Assembly (NCBI RefSeq): GCF_027627475.1
Contig: NZ_CP115484.1
Span: 743,501-807,500 of the forward strand
Length of the DNA: 64,000 nucleotides
Direction: 5' to 3'
Source of the DNA: Paenibacillus sp. SYP-B4298
Lineage (GTDB): Bacteria; Bacillota; Bacilli; Paenibacillales; Paenibacillaceae
Shown: piece after piece, positions 52,143 through 61,799 of the stretch
Position numbering within the stretch: the first letter of the stretch is position 1
Layout of the letters: the number at the start of each line of letters is the position of its first letter
Made by a program: the position numbers and the translations under genes
Notes under the pieces: generated by a model
Database searches by the model: none
The model's input: only the letters and a program-made list of their open reading frames with translations
What the model was told of the DNA's origin: nothing

Positions 52143-52282
52143 ATTTAGATTTTGTATAAGTCCGCTTATAGGATTGTTGATACAATGAGCCTACAGGATG
52201 AGATGTTGTGTGCGGTTATGGTTCTGAACAGGAGCCACATGCCCCTCTATCATACCAAATAACGGAGCGGAGGCGATGAGGA

Positions 52283-53005
52283 ATGATACAGATGAAGCAG
52301 GTCAGCCACCAATTTCATATCGGCAAAAAGGGCAGGGAAAGGATTGTTCCGGTTCTGCATCATATCGATCTTACGATCAATAAAGGAGAGATTGTCGCGA
52401 TCGTCGGTCGCAGCGGCTCGGGCAAGTCTACCTTGCTCAACCTGATGTCTGGCTATATTCGACCCTCGGAGGGCGAGATTGAGATCAGGGGCAAGTCGGT
52501 GACTAACATGAGCGAAGGAGAATGGGCGGATTTCCGCCTGGAGCAATACGGGTTTATGTTTCAGAGCTTTCAGCTCATCCCTAGTATGACCGCCTATCAG
52601 AATATTGAATTGCCGCTCGTACTAAAGGGAGTTGAGCCGCATAGGCGCAAGCAGCAGGTACAGGAGATGCTCAGGCGCGTCGACCTGGAGGAATATGCAA
52701 GCCACTATCCCGGTGAGCTATCCGGGGGACAGCAGCAGCGAGTATCGGTAGCGCGAGCGTTGGTGCTCGATCCGCCGATTGTACTGGCGGACGAGCCGAC
52801 AGGCAGTCTCGATAGCGAGAATGAGCTGCAATTGCTTGGGCTGATTCATGAATTGAACCGTGAGCGGGGAACCACCTTCGTCATCATCACCCATGACCAG
52901 CAGGTGGCGTCCATTGCGAATCGCACGGTGACCCTCGCAGATGGAAGACTGAAGCCTGGCGGCATGTCGCGTAAGGAACAGGGAGGAATTATCTATGAGG
53001 TTTAA
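52283..53005 (+). CDS. MacB/LolD-type ABC exporter ATPase (second system)
   Basis: A 240-residue ATPase. Walker A GRSGSGKSTLL, signature LSGGQQQRVSV, Walker B IVLADEPTGSLD and ITHDQQ are present. GGAGG precedes the ATG at 52283. It overlaps the permease gene by 11 bases. Divergent from the WYL regulator gene. Confidence 0.92.
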   Translation: MIQMKQVSHQFHIGKKGRERIVPVLHHIDLTINKGEIVAIVGRSGSGKSTLLNLMSGYIRPSEGEIEIRGKSVTNMSEGEWADFRLEQYGFMFQSFQLIPSMTAYQNIELPLVLKGVEPHRRKQQVQEMLRRVDLEEYASHYPGELSGGQQQRVSVARALVLDPPIVLADEPTGSLDSENELQLLGLIHELNRERGTTFVIITHDQQVASIANRTVTLADGRLKPGGMSRKEQGGIIYEV

Positions 53006-54320
53006 GGATCAACTGCAGTTCGTCCGTCAGAATATGAAGAAGAATAAATCCCGCCTGTTCATGACGGTGTTGGCGACGGCGATGGGCTGTGCTTTCCTGA
53101 CCGTGCTGGCGTCCGTCGGATTCGGACTGCAACAGAGCATCGTCGACAGAATGGTTGGCGACCGGCTCGTTACTTCAATCTCTGTCTATGGCAAGGAGCA
53201 GCAAGATGGTGTCAATCGTCAGTTGACGAGGGAGAATCTCGACTTCCTGCGCAGTATTGAACATGTGAAGTCAGTCACGTACAAGCAGTTCATTCCACAA
53301 CCGTTCGAATATTCCACCGACGGCCAAGCATTGCCGAGCGAAAATATGCAGGTGCTGGATTTTGCAGAGGAGAGCAAGGCCGGCCTGAAGCTGGCGGCAG
53401 GCGCTGTGCCGCGTCAGGCGAGCGAGGTGCTGGTGGGCTATAATTTTGGACAGAGCTATGAGGATAGCGAGATGCCGGATGAGGCCGCAGTGGAGGCCTG
53501 GGTGGGCAAGACGCTGCAGTTCGACGTGCTGCAGTATGTGGGCGGCAAGCAGGAGCGGACAGCAGTGTCGGTGACGATCAGCGGTGTGAAGGCGGCTCCT
53601 GCCAAGGAGTGGCAGCTCGATCGAACCGTGTATGCGCCCGTAGAGCTGCGCGACCAGTTAGAGCAGATTGCGGGCACGAGGCTGGCGGAGATGCGCAGAC
53701 CTGCAACAGGTGACCAGGAGGCGTATGAGCCGCCTGGTCTGGATACGCCGCTCTATTATACCGAGGTGGCGGTTATTGCAGACAAGGTGCAGCAGGTGAA
53801 GAAGATTGCGGAGCAGTTAAGAGAGCAGGGCTACTATAATTATTCGATTGCTGATGAGCTATCGCAAATGAATGTGATGTTTACAATTATGCAGATCGGG
53901 CTGGTATTCGTCGGGGCGATCGCCGTTCTGATCGCCTCCATCGGCATCTACAATACGATGACGATGGCAGTGACTGAACGCGCCCAGGATATTGGCATTA
54001 TGAAGGCAATCGGCGCACATCCGAAGGTTATCCGGCGCATCTTCCTGCTGGAGAGCGCGATGATCGGAGTCGTGGGTGCCGCCGTGGGTACGCTCGTTGC
54101 CTATGTGCTGTCGATGGCCGTCAACTGGGGACTGCCTGTGTTGATTAAGACCTTCATGGAGCAGCAGGTGCCAGAGGGCTTCCGCTTCTCGGTCATTCCG
54201 CTGTATCTGACGGTGATTTCCTGCACGATCTCGCTTGGTGTGGCGCTGCTGTCCGGTGCGAGACCGGCTGCGAGGGCGACCAGAGTCGATGTGCTGCGAG
54301 CGCTAAGGCGCGATATATAG
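52995..54320 (+). CDS. MacB/FtsX-like ABC exporter permease (second system)
   Basis: A 441-residue permease with one N-terminal helix, a large extracytoplasmic domain and three C-terminal FtsX helices (QIGLVFVGAIAVLIASIGIY, ESAMIGVVGAAVGTLVAYVL, YLTVISCTISLGVALLSGAR). No adaptor gene follows, unlike the other exporter. An intrinsic terminator follows the stop. Confidence 0.9.
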   Translation: MRFKDQLQFVRQNMKKNKSRLFMTVLATAMGCAFLTVLASVGFGLQQSIVDRMVGDRLVTSISVYGKEQQDGVNRQLTRENLDFLRSIEHVKSVTYKQFIPQPFEYSTDGQALPSENMQVLDFAEESKAGLKLAAGAVPRQASEVLVGYNFGQSYEDSEMPDEAAVEAWVGKTLQFDVLQYVGGKQERTAVSVTISGVKAAPAKEWQLDRTVYAPVELRDQLEQIAGTRLAEMRRPATGDQEAYEPPGLDTPLYYTEVAVIADKVQQVKKIAEQLREQGYYNYSIADELSQMNVMFTIMQIGLVFVGAIAVLIASIGIYNTMTMAVTERAQDIGIMKAIGAHPKVIRRIFLLESAMIGVVGAAVGTLVAYVLSMAVNWGLPVLIKTFMEQQVPEGFRFSVIPLYLTVISCTISLGVALLSGARPAARATRVDVLRALRRDI

Positions 54321-54326
54321 CTTGAT

Positions 54327-54364
54327 GGCGAACGTGAGGGACCTTCCTTGCGCTTCGCCTTTTT
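54327..54364 (+). terminator. Terminator of the second exporter operon
   Basis: GGCGAA (54327-54332) pairs with TTCGCC (54354-54359), with an inner AGG/CCT stem, followed by TTTTTG. A second set of inverted segments (CCTTCCT/AGGAAGG and GCTTCGCC/GGCGAAGC) extends to about 54420 and could form an alternative fold. Confidence 0.55.
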
Positions 54365-54577
54365 GCTGTCGTCTCAACTGTAGCGCTACGCCAGGCGAAG
54401 CTCGGCGGGCTCAGGAAGGCGTCAGCCAGTTATGCTTGATGTGATTTCCATTGAATTGGCAGGGGGGAACGTGATAAGGTTCTTTTACATACGATTATGG
54501 ATTTTGCATGACGACATGAAGCGACCGCGATAGGTCGCCGGGACGTCGGTGCAAAGTTATGGAGGCGTTTTCTTTTG

Positions 54578-56329
54578 ATGAAGCATGGGCTGCGGCTGTT
54601 CTCCTGGCAATCGATAAGAACGCGTGTTCTTGTCTGTCTACTGCTCGTAACACTGCCATTGATTGTGCTGCTGCTGTACAACAGCTACTATTCCATTAAT
54701 GTTGTACGCAATCAGGTTGCTGATTCGAACCGCAATATGCTGACCCTCTACATAGATCAGATCGATCGGGGACTAGAGGATGTGGATCAGTATCTGAATA
54801 GTCTGGTGGCAGTGGATACAGACCTGCTCGTTGTGGGTACGACGAGTGAACAGCAGGACTATTACATGGCAAAGATCAGCTTATCCAATACATTGTCGCA
54901 ATCGCTGGCGATCTATCGATCGATTGACGGTTTCTTTGTGTATGCCAAGCGGGAAGATGATTTTATGCTTGTGCCGCAAGCAGGACGCTCCTTCGAAGAA
55001 CGCAGCCAGCTAAGAAGATATATGGAGCGCGGATTGCAGGAAGGACGCGCAGCGACCCAGACGAAGAAGTGGACGATTGTGCAATTGGATGATGACTATT
55101 ATCTGTACCATATTTTCGAGTCGGGTGATGCTTACATCGGAGCATGGGTCAGTGCGCAGCGATTGACGATTGCATTAGGGCTGATCGATATGGGAGAGAA
55201 CGGACGCTCATTGCTGATAGCGGAAGGCGGACAACCGATGACGGAGGCGGCCTTCGCCGCAGACAAGCAGTTGAGCCTGGATCAGGACATGAGCCGCTAT
55301 TATATGACGGGGGCGAAGAGTTCACGCTACCTGATGATTGGCTCGGCATCCTCGATGGCAAGGATGCATCTCGTCGCCGCTATACCCGATGTGAAAATAT
55401 TAGAGAACCTGCCGTATTTGCGGCAACTGACAGCCTTTGTCGCGATTGGCTCGATAATCATCCTGCCGCTTGGCCTCTGGATGTTCAGGCGCCAGGTGCT
55501 GAGTCCGCTTCACCGCATCCTGTATGCGATGAAACGGGTTCGTGAAGGAAATCTGGAGGTTCGGATCAAGCCGCTGCCTAGCGCTGAGGAATTTCAATTG
55601 GTTAACGATACGTTCAATATGATGGTGGCCGACATTCAGAAGCTGCGCATTGAAGTATACGAGGAACAGCTAAGCAAGCAGAAGGCAGAGCTGCAGCATC
55701 TGCAGTTGCAGATCAATCCTCATTTCTTCTTGAACTCGCTTAATATTATGTACAGTCTCGCTCAAGTGAAAAATTATGGATTGATTCAGGAATTGTCACT
55801 CTGTCTCGTGAATTACTTCCGCTACATGTTCCGCAGCAATCTGAGCCTGGTCACACTCAAGCAGGAGCTGGAGCATGTCCGCAATTATCTGCGCATTCAG
55901 GAGCTGCGCTTTCCCGGCAGCCTGACGAGCCAGATCGATGCGCCGGACTACGTGCTGCAGTCCAGCCTGCCGCCGCTGGCGATACAGACCTTTGTGGAGA
56001 ACACGATCAAGTATGAGGTAACGCTGGACGAGCCGTTGCACATTCATATCAGCGCCGATCTGATCGAGCAGGAGCAGGAGTCCATGCTGTTGATTCGGAT
56101 TGAGGATACAGGTGGCGGCTTCAGTGATGAGGTGCTGGAGAAGATTCGCACGAATCGGCTGCGCGTAAGCGAGCAAGGGAACCATGTCGGCCTCTGGAAT
56201 GTCAGTGAGCGGCTGCGGCTGCTCTATGAAGGAAGGGCGGCCCTGAAGTTCGCTAATGCGCCGTCGGGAGGGGCGGTCGTCCACATCTATCTGCCGCTAG
56301 ATGCAAACCATACGATGGAGAAGGAGTGA
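54578..56329 (+). CDS. Sensor histidine kinase, YesM type
   Basis: About 583 residues. Two helices (residues ~17-37 and ~285-305) enclose an extracytoplasmic sensor of ~245 residues; a HAMP region (VLSPLHRILYAMKRVREGNL) follows, then a His_kinase domain with the phospho-acceptor in LQLQINPHFFLNSLN and HATPase_c boxes FVENTIKYEV and EDTGGGFSDEVLE. ATG 54578 or TTG 54575 are both possible after GGAGG. It pairs with the response regulator seven bases downstream and probably senses an external oligosaccharide. Confidence 0.92.
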   Translation: MKHGLRLFSWQSIRTRVLVCLLLVTLPLIVLLLYNSYYSINVVRNQVADSNRNMLTLYIDQIDRGLEDVDQYLNSLVAVDTDLLVVGTTSEQQDYYMAKISLSNTLSQSLAIYRSIDGFFVYAKREDDFMLVPQAGRSFEERSQLRRYMERGLQEGRAATQTKKWTIVQLDDDYYLYHIFESGDAYIGAWVSAQRLTIALGLIDMGENGRSLLIAEGGQPMTEAAFAADKQLSLDQDMSRYYMTGAKSSRYLMIGSASSMARMHLVAAIPDVKILENLPYLRQLTAFVAIGSIIILPLGLWMFRRQVLSPLHRILYAMKRVREGNLEVRIKPLPSAEEFQLVNDTFNMMVADIQKLRIEVYEEQLSKQKAELQHLQLQINPHFFLNSLNIMYSLAQVKNYGLIQELSLCLVNYFRYMFRSNLSLVTLKQELEHVRNYLRIQELRFPGSLTSQIDAPDYVLQSSLPPLAIQTFVENTIKYEVTLDEPLHIHISADLIEQEQESMLLIRIEDTGGGFSDEVLEKIRTNRLRVSEQGNHVGLWNVSERLRLLYEGRAALKFANAPSGGAVVHIYLPLDANHTMEKE

Positions 56330-56335
56330 AGAGCG

Positions 56336-57940
56336 ATGTATACGGTACTGATCGTAGATGATGAGATTCATGCGGTACGCGCGATCGAGGAAGCAGTAGA
56401 CTGGAAGAAGCTGAAGATGGGTCATGTATATACAGCCTACAATATTCGGCAGGCCAAGGAAGTGCTCATGCGTGAGAGCATTGATCTGATGCTGTGCGAC
56501 ATCGAGATGCCGCAGGGAAGCGGACTGGAGCTGCTGGCCTGGGTGCGGGAGGAGCATCCACGGGTAGAGTCGGTCTTTCTGACATGCCATGCCGATTTTG
56601 ACTATGCGAGGCAAGCGATACAGCTCGGCAGCCTGGATTATATCCTGAAGCCCATCCCCTATCTGGAACTGGAGCAGGTCATCAGCCGGGCATGCGACAA
56701 GATCAGCAAGGAGAGCCAGCTTCAGCAGTTCAGCCGCTACGGGCAATATTGGTTCAAGCACCAGCCGCTGCTCACCGAACGGTTCTGGCTGGAGATTATG
56801 AACCAGACGATTCCGGCGCGTGAGGAAGCGATCCGCCAGGCTGCCGAGGAGCGTCATCTGCCGTATATGGAGCAGGCGCTTCATCTGCCTGTACTGATAG
56901 CGGTTCAGCGCTGGGGCAAAAAGTGGTCTGCGCGTGACGAGAAGATTATGGAGGGCGCACTTCGCAACGCAGCGCAGGAGACGATACTCCATCATGGCGA
57001 ATATGGACATTTGGTTCAATGGGAGAAGGACCGGTTAGTTGCTCTGCTGCCCATAGAGGAGCAACGCGAGGCAGAAGCGGTGCAGCAGCTTCAGGAAGCG
57101 TGCTCGCGGTTTATTATGGCCTGCAATGCCTATTTCTACTGTGAACTGAGCTGTTATATTGGCAGCGCCGTACCGGCTTCTCAGTTGTCCTCGATGCTGG
57201 AACGGCTGCAGCGTCTGGATCGGGACAATGTCGCGTTGGTTAATCGTGTGCTGATGCCTGGGGGCAGCCATCCTGCGCAGCCAGCCATGAATCATCCTGA
57301 TCTTGGCCTATGGGCAGTGCTGCTAAAGGAGGGGGCGCGTGACAAGCTCCTGCAGGCCATCTCGCTTCATCTGCAGGAATGGGTGCTGGGGGGTGTGTTG
57401 GATGCGCGGCAACTGCATACGTTTCACCAGGACTTGCTGCAAATGATGTACTATGTGCTGCAATTAAAGGGCATACAGGCGCACCATCTATTTGCAGATG
57501 AAGAATCGATCGAGCTGTCGCAGCGCGCGGCCCGTTCCGTGACGGATCTGGAGGAGTGGGTGCAGCATGCCGTGACGAAGGCAATGAATTATGCCAGAAC
57601 CGTCGAGGAGACACAGACGGTGGTTGATCGTGTCATCGCCTATATTCAGGCGAACCGGGAGAAGGAGCTGACACGAGAGGAGCTGGCGAGCTATGTCTAC
57701 TTGAATCCCGATCATCTGACTCGTCTGTTCAAGAAGAAGACGGGGCTTAGCATCTCAGAATATTTACTTCGGGAGCGGCTGGGCGTTGCCAAAAGCTTAT
57801 TGATCGGAACAGACATGGCGGTCAGTGCGATTGCGGCGCAGGTGGGCTATGCCAACTTCTCGCACTTTTCCAAGATGTTCAAAAAGCATGTCGGCGTTAA
57901 TCCTCAGGAATTCCGACAATCGAATGCCCACCGCCGCTAA
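56336..57940 (+). CDS. AraC-type response regulator, YesN type
   Basis: A 534-residue regulator. Receiver domain with IVDDE, phospho-acceptor Asp55 in LMLCDIEMP and the Lys in LDYILKPIPY; a ~280-residue middle region; C-terminal AraC HTH pair (ELTREELASYVYLNPDHLTR, VSAIAAQVGYANFSHFSKMF). It should activate the binding protein, permeases and GH3 enzyme that follow in the same direction. Confidence 0.93.
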   Translation: MYTVLIVDDEIHAVRAIEEAVDWKKLKMGHVYTAYNIRQAKEVLMRESIDLMLCDIEMPQGSGLELLAWVREEHPRVESVFLTCHADFDYARQAIQLGSLDYILKPIPYLELEQVISRACDKISKESQLQQFSRYGQYWFKHQPLLTERFWLEIMNQTIPAREEAIRQAAEERHLPYMEQALHLPVLIAVQRWGKKWSARDEKIMEGALRNAAQETILHHGEYGHLVQWEKDRLVALLPIEEQREAEAVQQLQEACSRFIMACNAYFYCELSCYIGSAVPASQLSSMLERLQRLDRDNVALVNRVLMPGGSHPAQPAMNHPDLGLWAVLLKEGARDKLLQAISLHLQEWVLGGVLDARQLHTFHQDLLQMMYYVLQLKGIQAHHLFADEESIELSQRAARSVTDLEEWVQHAVTKAMNYARTVEETQTVVDRVIAYIQANREKELTREELASYVYLNPDHLTRLFKKKTGLSISEYLLRERLGVAKSLLIGTDMAVSAIAAQVGYANFSHFSKMFKKHVGVNPQEFRQSNAHRR

Positions 57941-58076
57941 CATCAGAAAGTCGGAAAAGCACGATTGAAAAGTCGTCTGCGGAGCAGTGGCGATCAGCGG
58001 CACTGGCTACAATAAAGACAGGTTCTGAGCCCTGCAAGGGACGAAGCCGATTCTAGAGGCAATGGGGGAATCCACA

Positions 58077-59606
58077 ATGAAAAGGATGACAGCGGTACTC
58101 AGCGGGATCGTGGCGCTCAGCATGTTGCTCAGTGCTTGCGGTGGCAGTGGGGAAGTCAGCAAGAACAACGGACAGACGGCGGGCGGCAGCAATAGCAAGG
58201 ATGAGGCTCCTGTTGAACTGACGGTTGCGTACATTACATTTGGCAACACACCGAGCGACCTTCAATTGGTGCAGGATGAGATTAGCAAGATCGCGATGGA
58301 GAAGATCAATGCAACGGTCAAGCTGCTGCCGATCAGCATCGGTTCCTGGAACCAGCAGATGAATCTGATGCTGACGAGCAATGAGAAGCTGGATCTGATT
58401 GTGACCGGCTCCGGCTCGACCTTTGGCTTCGGACCGCAGGTTACGAAGGGGCAGCTACTGCCGCTGGATGAATTGCTTGACCAGCACGGTCAGGGCATTA
58501 AGGAAGCTGTTGGGGATGATTTCATCCGTGCGGGCTCAATCGGCGGCAAAATATATGCGGTGCCGAGCATTCGCGACCTCGCATTGAATTACGGCGTGCT
58601 GATGCGCAAGGATCTGGCAGACAAGCATCGCATCGATGTAGCTGCGATCCAGTCCATGGATGATCTGGAAGCGATGATGAAGACGATTAAAGAGAATGAG
58701 CCCAATATTGCCCCTCTTTCTCCGGGAGTTGCCGGCCGTTCAATCGCGGAATACATGTATTCCATCGATAGCCTGGGAGATAGCTTCGGCGTGCTGCTGA
58801 ACAATGGCGCGGACAATCTGAAGGTCGTCAATTACTTCGAGACGCCGGAATACGCCCAGCTACTCAAGCGTGTGCGTAGCTGGTACGAGGCGGGCTATAT
58901 CCTCAAGGATGCGGCCACGAACAAGGAAGGCATCGCTGATCTGTTGAAGGGGGGGCGGACGGCAGCTTATGTAGCGAATCTGAAGCCTGGGGTGGAGATG
59001 CAGGAATCGCGCATGACTGGCATGGATATTGTGAAGGGTGATATGACAAAGTCAGTTGCCAAGACAGAGACGGTAACGAGCATCATGTGGGCGATTCCAC
59101 GCAATGCCCAGGATGCGGTTCGGTCGATGAAATTTCTTAATCTGATGTATTCGGACAAGGCACTGATTAATCTGTTCGACTGGGGAATTGAGGGCAAGCA
59201 CTATGTGAAGACCGATCAAGAGAACGTCATCCGCTACCCGGACGGTGTGGACGCCAGTAATAGCGGCTATAATCCGAATACGGGATGGCTGTTCGGCAAT
59301 CAGTTCCTCTCCTACACGTTCGAGGGGGATAACCCGGATATATGGAAGGAAACGGACGAGTTCAACAAGAGTGCGACGAAATCGCTGGCACTGGGCTTCA
59401 CCTTCGACTCGGCGCCAGTGAAGACGGAGATTGCAGCCTTAACCAATGTGATGAACCAGTACAGGCTGGGACTGGAGACGGGGACGCTTGACCCGGACAA
59501 GACCTTGCCGGAATTCCTCTCCAAGCTGAAGTCGGCAGGCATCGACAAGGTGATTGCTGAGAAGCAGAAGCAGCTCGACGAATGGGCAGCCAAGAAGGAC
59601 AAATAA
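58077..59606 (+). CDS. Sugar ABC transporter solute-binding lipoprotein (second locus)
   Basis: About 509 residues. The signal peptide ends in the lipobox LLSAC; the mature part is an extracytoplasmic solute-binding protein (LTSNEKLDLIVTGSGSTFG, KIYAVPSIRDLALNYGVLMR, GLETGTLDPDKTLPEFLSKL), like the LplA/DUF3502-type group. ATG 58077 has GGGGGA eight bases upstream. A hairpin after the stop probably raises its level relative to the permeases. Confidence 0.9.
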   Translation: MKRMTAVLSGIVALSMLLSACGGSGEVSKNNGQTAGGSNSKDEAPVELTVAYITFGNTPSDLQLVQDEISKIAMEKINATVKLLPISIGSWNQQMNLMLTSNEKLDLIVTGSGSTFGFGPQVTKGQLLPLDELLDQHGQGIKEAVGDDFIRAGSIGGKIYAVPSIRDLALNYGVLMRKDLADKHRIDVAAIQSMDDLEAMMKTIKENEPNIAPLSPGVAGRSIAEYMYSIDSLGDSFGVLLNNGADNLKVVNYFETPEYAQLLKRVRSWYEAGYILKDAATNKEGIADLLKGGRTAAYVANLKPGVEMQESRMTGMDIVKGDMTKSVAKTETVTSIMWAIPRNAQDAVRSMKFLNLMYSDKALINLFDWGIEGKHYVKTDQENVIRYPDGVDASNSGYNPNTGWLFGNQFLSYTFEGDNPDIWKETDEFNKSATKSLALGFTFDSAPVKTEIAALTNVMNQYRLGLETGTLDPDKTLPEFLSKLKSAGIDKVIAEKQKQLDEWAAKKDK

Positions 59607-59628
59607 TAAGGAAAATACGCCGTGCAGC

Positions 59629-59655
59629 AAGCCTTCATCCACGTGATGAGGGCTT
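59629..59655 (+). terminator. Hairpin between binding-protein and permease genes
   Basis: AAGCCTTCATC-CACGT-GATGAGGGCTT, an 11-bp stem with one G-T pair, then GTTCTGATT. Likely a partial terminator or 3' stabiliser of the binding-protein mRNA. Confidence 0.55.
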
Positions 59656-59803
59656 GTTCTGATTGGCGGTCAGACCTGCGATATCCGTGTCGGAAAAGTG
59701 CAAATGAGATGTCGGCTGAGCGGTAGAGCGGCATAGGGCGGATGCCTTACGATGAGAGTACAAGACATTCGGCGTCGCCGAAGTGAGAAGGAAGGGGACA
59801 ACT

Positions 59804-60784
59804 ATGGCTCATACGATCAGGGACACCGATACGAACACGATCGCCCGCAGTGCAAGGACAGCCGCCAGTCAAGCGAGAAAGACCCGCTTCAAGCGTTACC
59901 TCCCGCTATTTCTGATGATGCTGCCAGGTCTGCTCTATCTGCTGCTGAATAATTACTTGCCGATGTTTGGGCTCATCATCGCCTTCAAGAACATTAACTT
60001 TGCCCAGGGCATCTTCGGCAGCGATTGGGTGGGAATGGCCAATTTCGAGTATCTATTCAAAACCTCGGATGCTTACATTATTACGCGCAATACATTGCTG
60101 TATAACGGAGCCTTCATTATTCTCAATCTGGTTGTGGCGGTCGCCATTGCCATCCTGCTGAATGAAATTCGCAGCAAGCTCATGGCACGCCTTTATCAGA
60201 GCATCGTACTGCTGCCCTATCTGATCTCTATGGTCATTGTCAGCTATCTCGTCTTCTCGATGCTTAGTGTAGAGACAGGCTTTATGAACAAAACGTTGTT
60301 GCCCATGCTGGGTCTGGGCGACATATCCTGGTACAGCGAGTCCCGGTTCTGGCCCTATATACTGACACTGGTTAATGTATGGAAGGGCGTCGGGTTTCTG
60401 TGCGTAGTCTATCTGGCGGCCATCATTGGAATCGACCACGAGTACTATGAGGCGGCCACATTGGATGGCGCGAGCAAATGGCAGCAGATTCGCTCGATAA
60501 CGCTGCCCTTGATCTCTCCGGTCATTACGATGATGACGCTGCTGGCGATCGGGCGCATCTTCTATTCGGACTTTGGCCTGTTCTTTCAGGTTCCGATGGA
60601 TGCCGGGGCGCTGCATAGCACGACCAATGTTATCGATACCTATGTGTATCGCGGACTGATGCAACTGGGGGACATCGGGATGTCCTCGGCTGCTGGACTG
60701 TATCAATCGGTCGTCGGGTTTATGCTGGTGATTCTGTCCAACTACATTGTCAGAACAATCAACAAGGATAACGCCTTGTTCTAA
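59804..60784 (+). CDS. Carbohydrate ABC transporter permease, LplB type (second locus)
   Basis: A 326-residue CUT1 permease. FLMMLPGLLYLLLNNYLPMF starts helix 1; the EAA loop is YYEAATLDGASKWQQIRSIT. ATG 59804 has AAGGGGA upstream. The second permease follows 16 bases after its stop. No ATPase gene is present. Confidence 0.92.
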   Translation: MAHTIRDTDTNTIARSARTAASQARKTRFKRYLPLFLMMLPGLLYLLLNNYLPMFGLIIAFKNINFAQGIFGSDWVGMANFEYLFKTSDAYIITRNTLLYNGAFIILNLVVAVAIAILLNEIRSKLMARLYQSIVLLPYLISMVIVSYLVFSMLSVETGFMNKTLLPMLGLGDISWYSESRFWPYILTLVNVWKGVGFLCVVYLAAIIGIDHEYYEAATLDGASKWQQIRSITLPLISPVITMMTLLAIGRIFYSDFGLFFQVPMDAGALHSTTNVIDTYVYRGLMQLGDIGMSSAAGLYQSVVGFMLVILSNYIVRTINKDNALF

Positions 60785-60800
60785 GAAGGAGGACACAAAG

Positions 60801-61691
60801 ATGGCTACTACTGAAAACAAAGTCTGGCAAATTGCCGGTCATCTCATTTTGTCGCTTATCTCGGTTCTATGCTTGCTCCCCTTCGTGCTGCTCATCATCT
60901 CCTCATTTACCGATGAACAGACGATCTTGCAGAACGGCTATTCCTTCTTCCCAGAAAAGCTGAGCCTGACTGCATACAGTTATCTGTGGAATCAGTCCGC
61001 GGAGATTGCTAGAGCGTATGGCGTGACCGTATTTGTGACGGTAGCGGGAACAGTTGCGAGTCTGGCGATGACCTCTATGCTGGCCTACCCCTTGTCTAGG
61101 CGCGATATTCCGCTGCGCAACCCGCTTGCGTTCTTCGTCTTTTTTACCCTGCTGTTCAATGGGGGGCTGGTGCCGACCTATCTGATCTATACGCAATATC
61201 TGGATATTAAAAATACGATCTGGGCGCTGATCATTCCCGGCTTGCTGATGAATGGGTTCAATGTGTTGCTGATGCGCACCTTCTTCATCACCTCCATCCC
61301 TGTCCCGGTACTGGAGTCGGCTCATATCGATGGCGCAAGTGAATTCAAGACCTTCCGCTCCATTGTGCTGCCGCTGTCGTTGCCTATTCTCGCGACGATC
61401 GGTCTGCTGCAGACCATCACCTACTGGAATGACTGGTTTAATGGGCTCGTGTACTTGACCGAACCGAAGCTGTTCAGCATTCAAAATATATTGAATCGCA
61501 TTCTAACCGATATTCAATTCCTATCGAATGGGAGTCTGGGCTCCAATGCCAGCCAAGGGTTTGCGGCACTGCCCAGCTCGACGGTACGGATGGCTATCGC
61601 TGTAATCGGTGTCCTGCCGATTCTGGTAGCTTATCCGTTCTTTCAGAAGTACTTTGTCAAAGGTATAACGATCGGGGCGGTCAAGGGCTAG
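60801..61691 (+). CDS. Carbohydrate ABC transporter permease, LplC type (second locus)
   Basis: A 296-residue CUT1 permease with six helices; EAA-like loop LESAHIDGASEFKTFRSIVL and C-terminus FFQKYFVKGITIGAVKG. AAGGAGGACACAAAG precedes the ATG. Together with the upstream permease it forms the membrane channel of the second importer. Confidence 0.92.
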   Translation: MATTENKVWQIAGHLILSLISVLCLLPFVLLIISSFTDEQTILQNGYSFFPEKLSLTAYSYLWNQSAEIARAYGVTVFVTVAGTVASLAMTSMLAYPLSRRDIPLRNPLAFFVFFTLLFNGGLVPTYLIYTQYLDIKNTIWALIIPGLLMNGFNVLLMRTFFITSIPVPVLESAHIDGASEFKTFRSIVLPLSLPILATIGLLQTITYWNDWFNGLVYLTEPKLFSIQNILNRILTDIQFLSNGSLGSNASQGFAALPSSTVRMAIAVIGVLPILVAYPFFQKYFVKGITIGAVKG

Positions 61692-61799
61692 CCCATGCCA
61701 ATCTCCCAAGCGCTTCAATGTCCTGGGCGGGCAGGTGCTTGGTTGGCACGTGTACGGGTTAGGTACAGACTATATCTATGAAGATAGGAGAGTGTCAGG

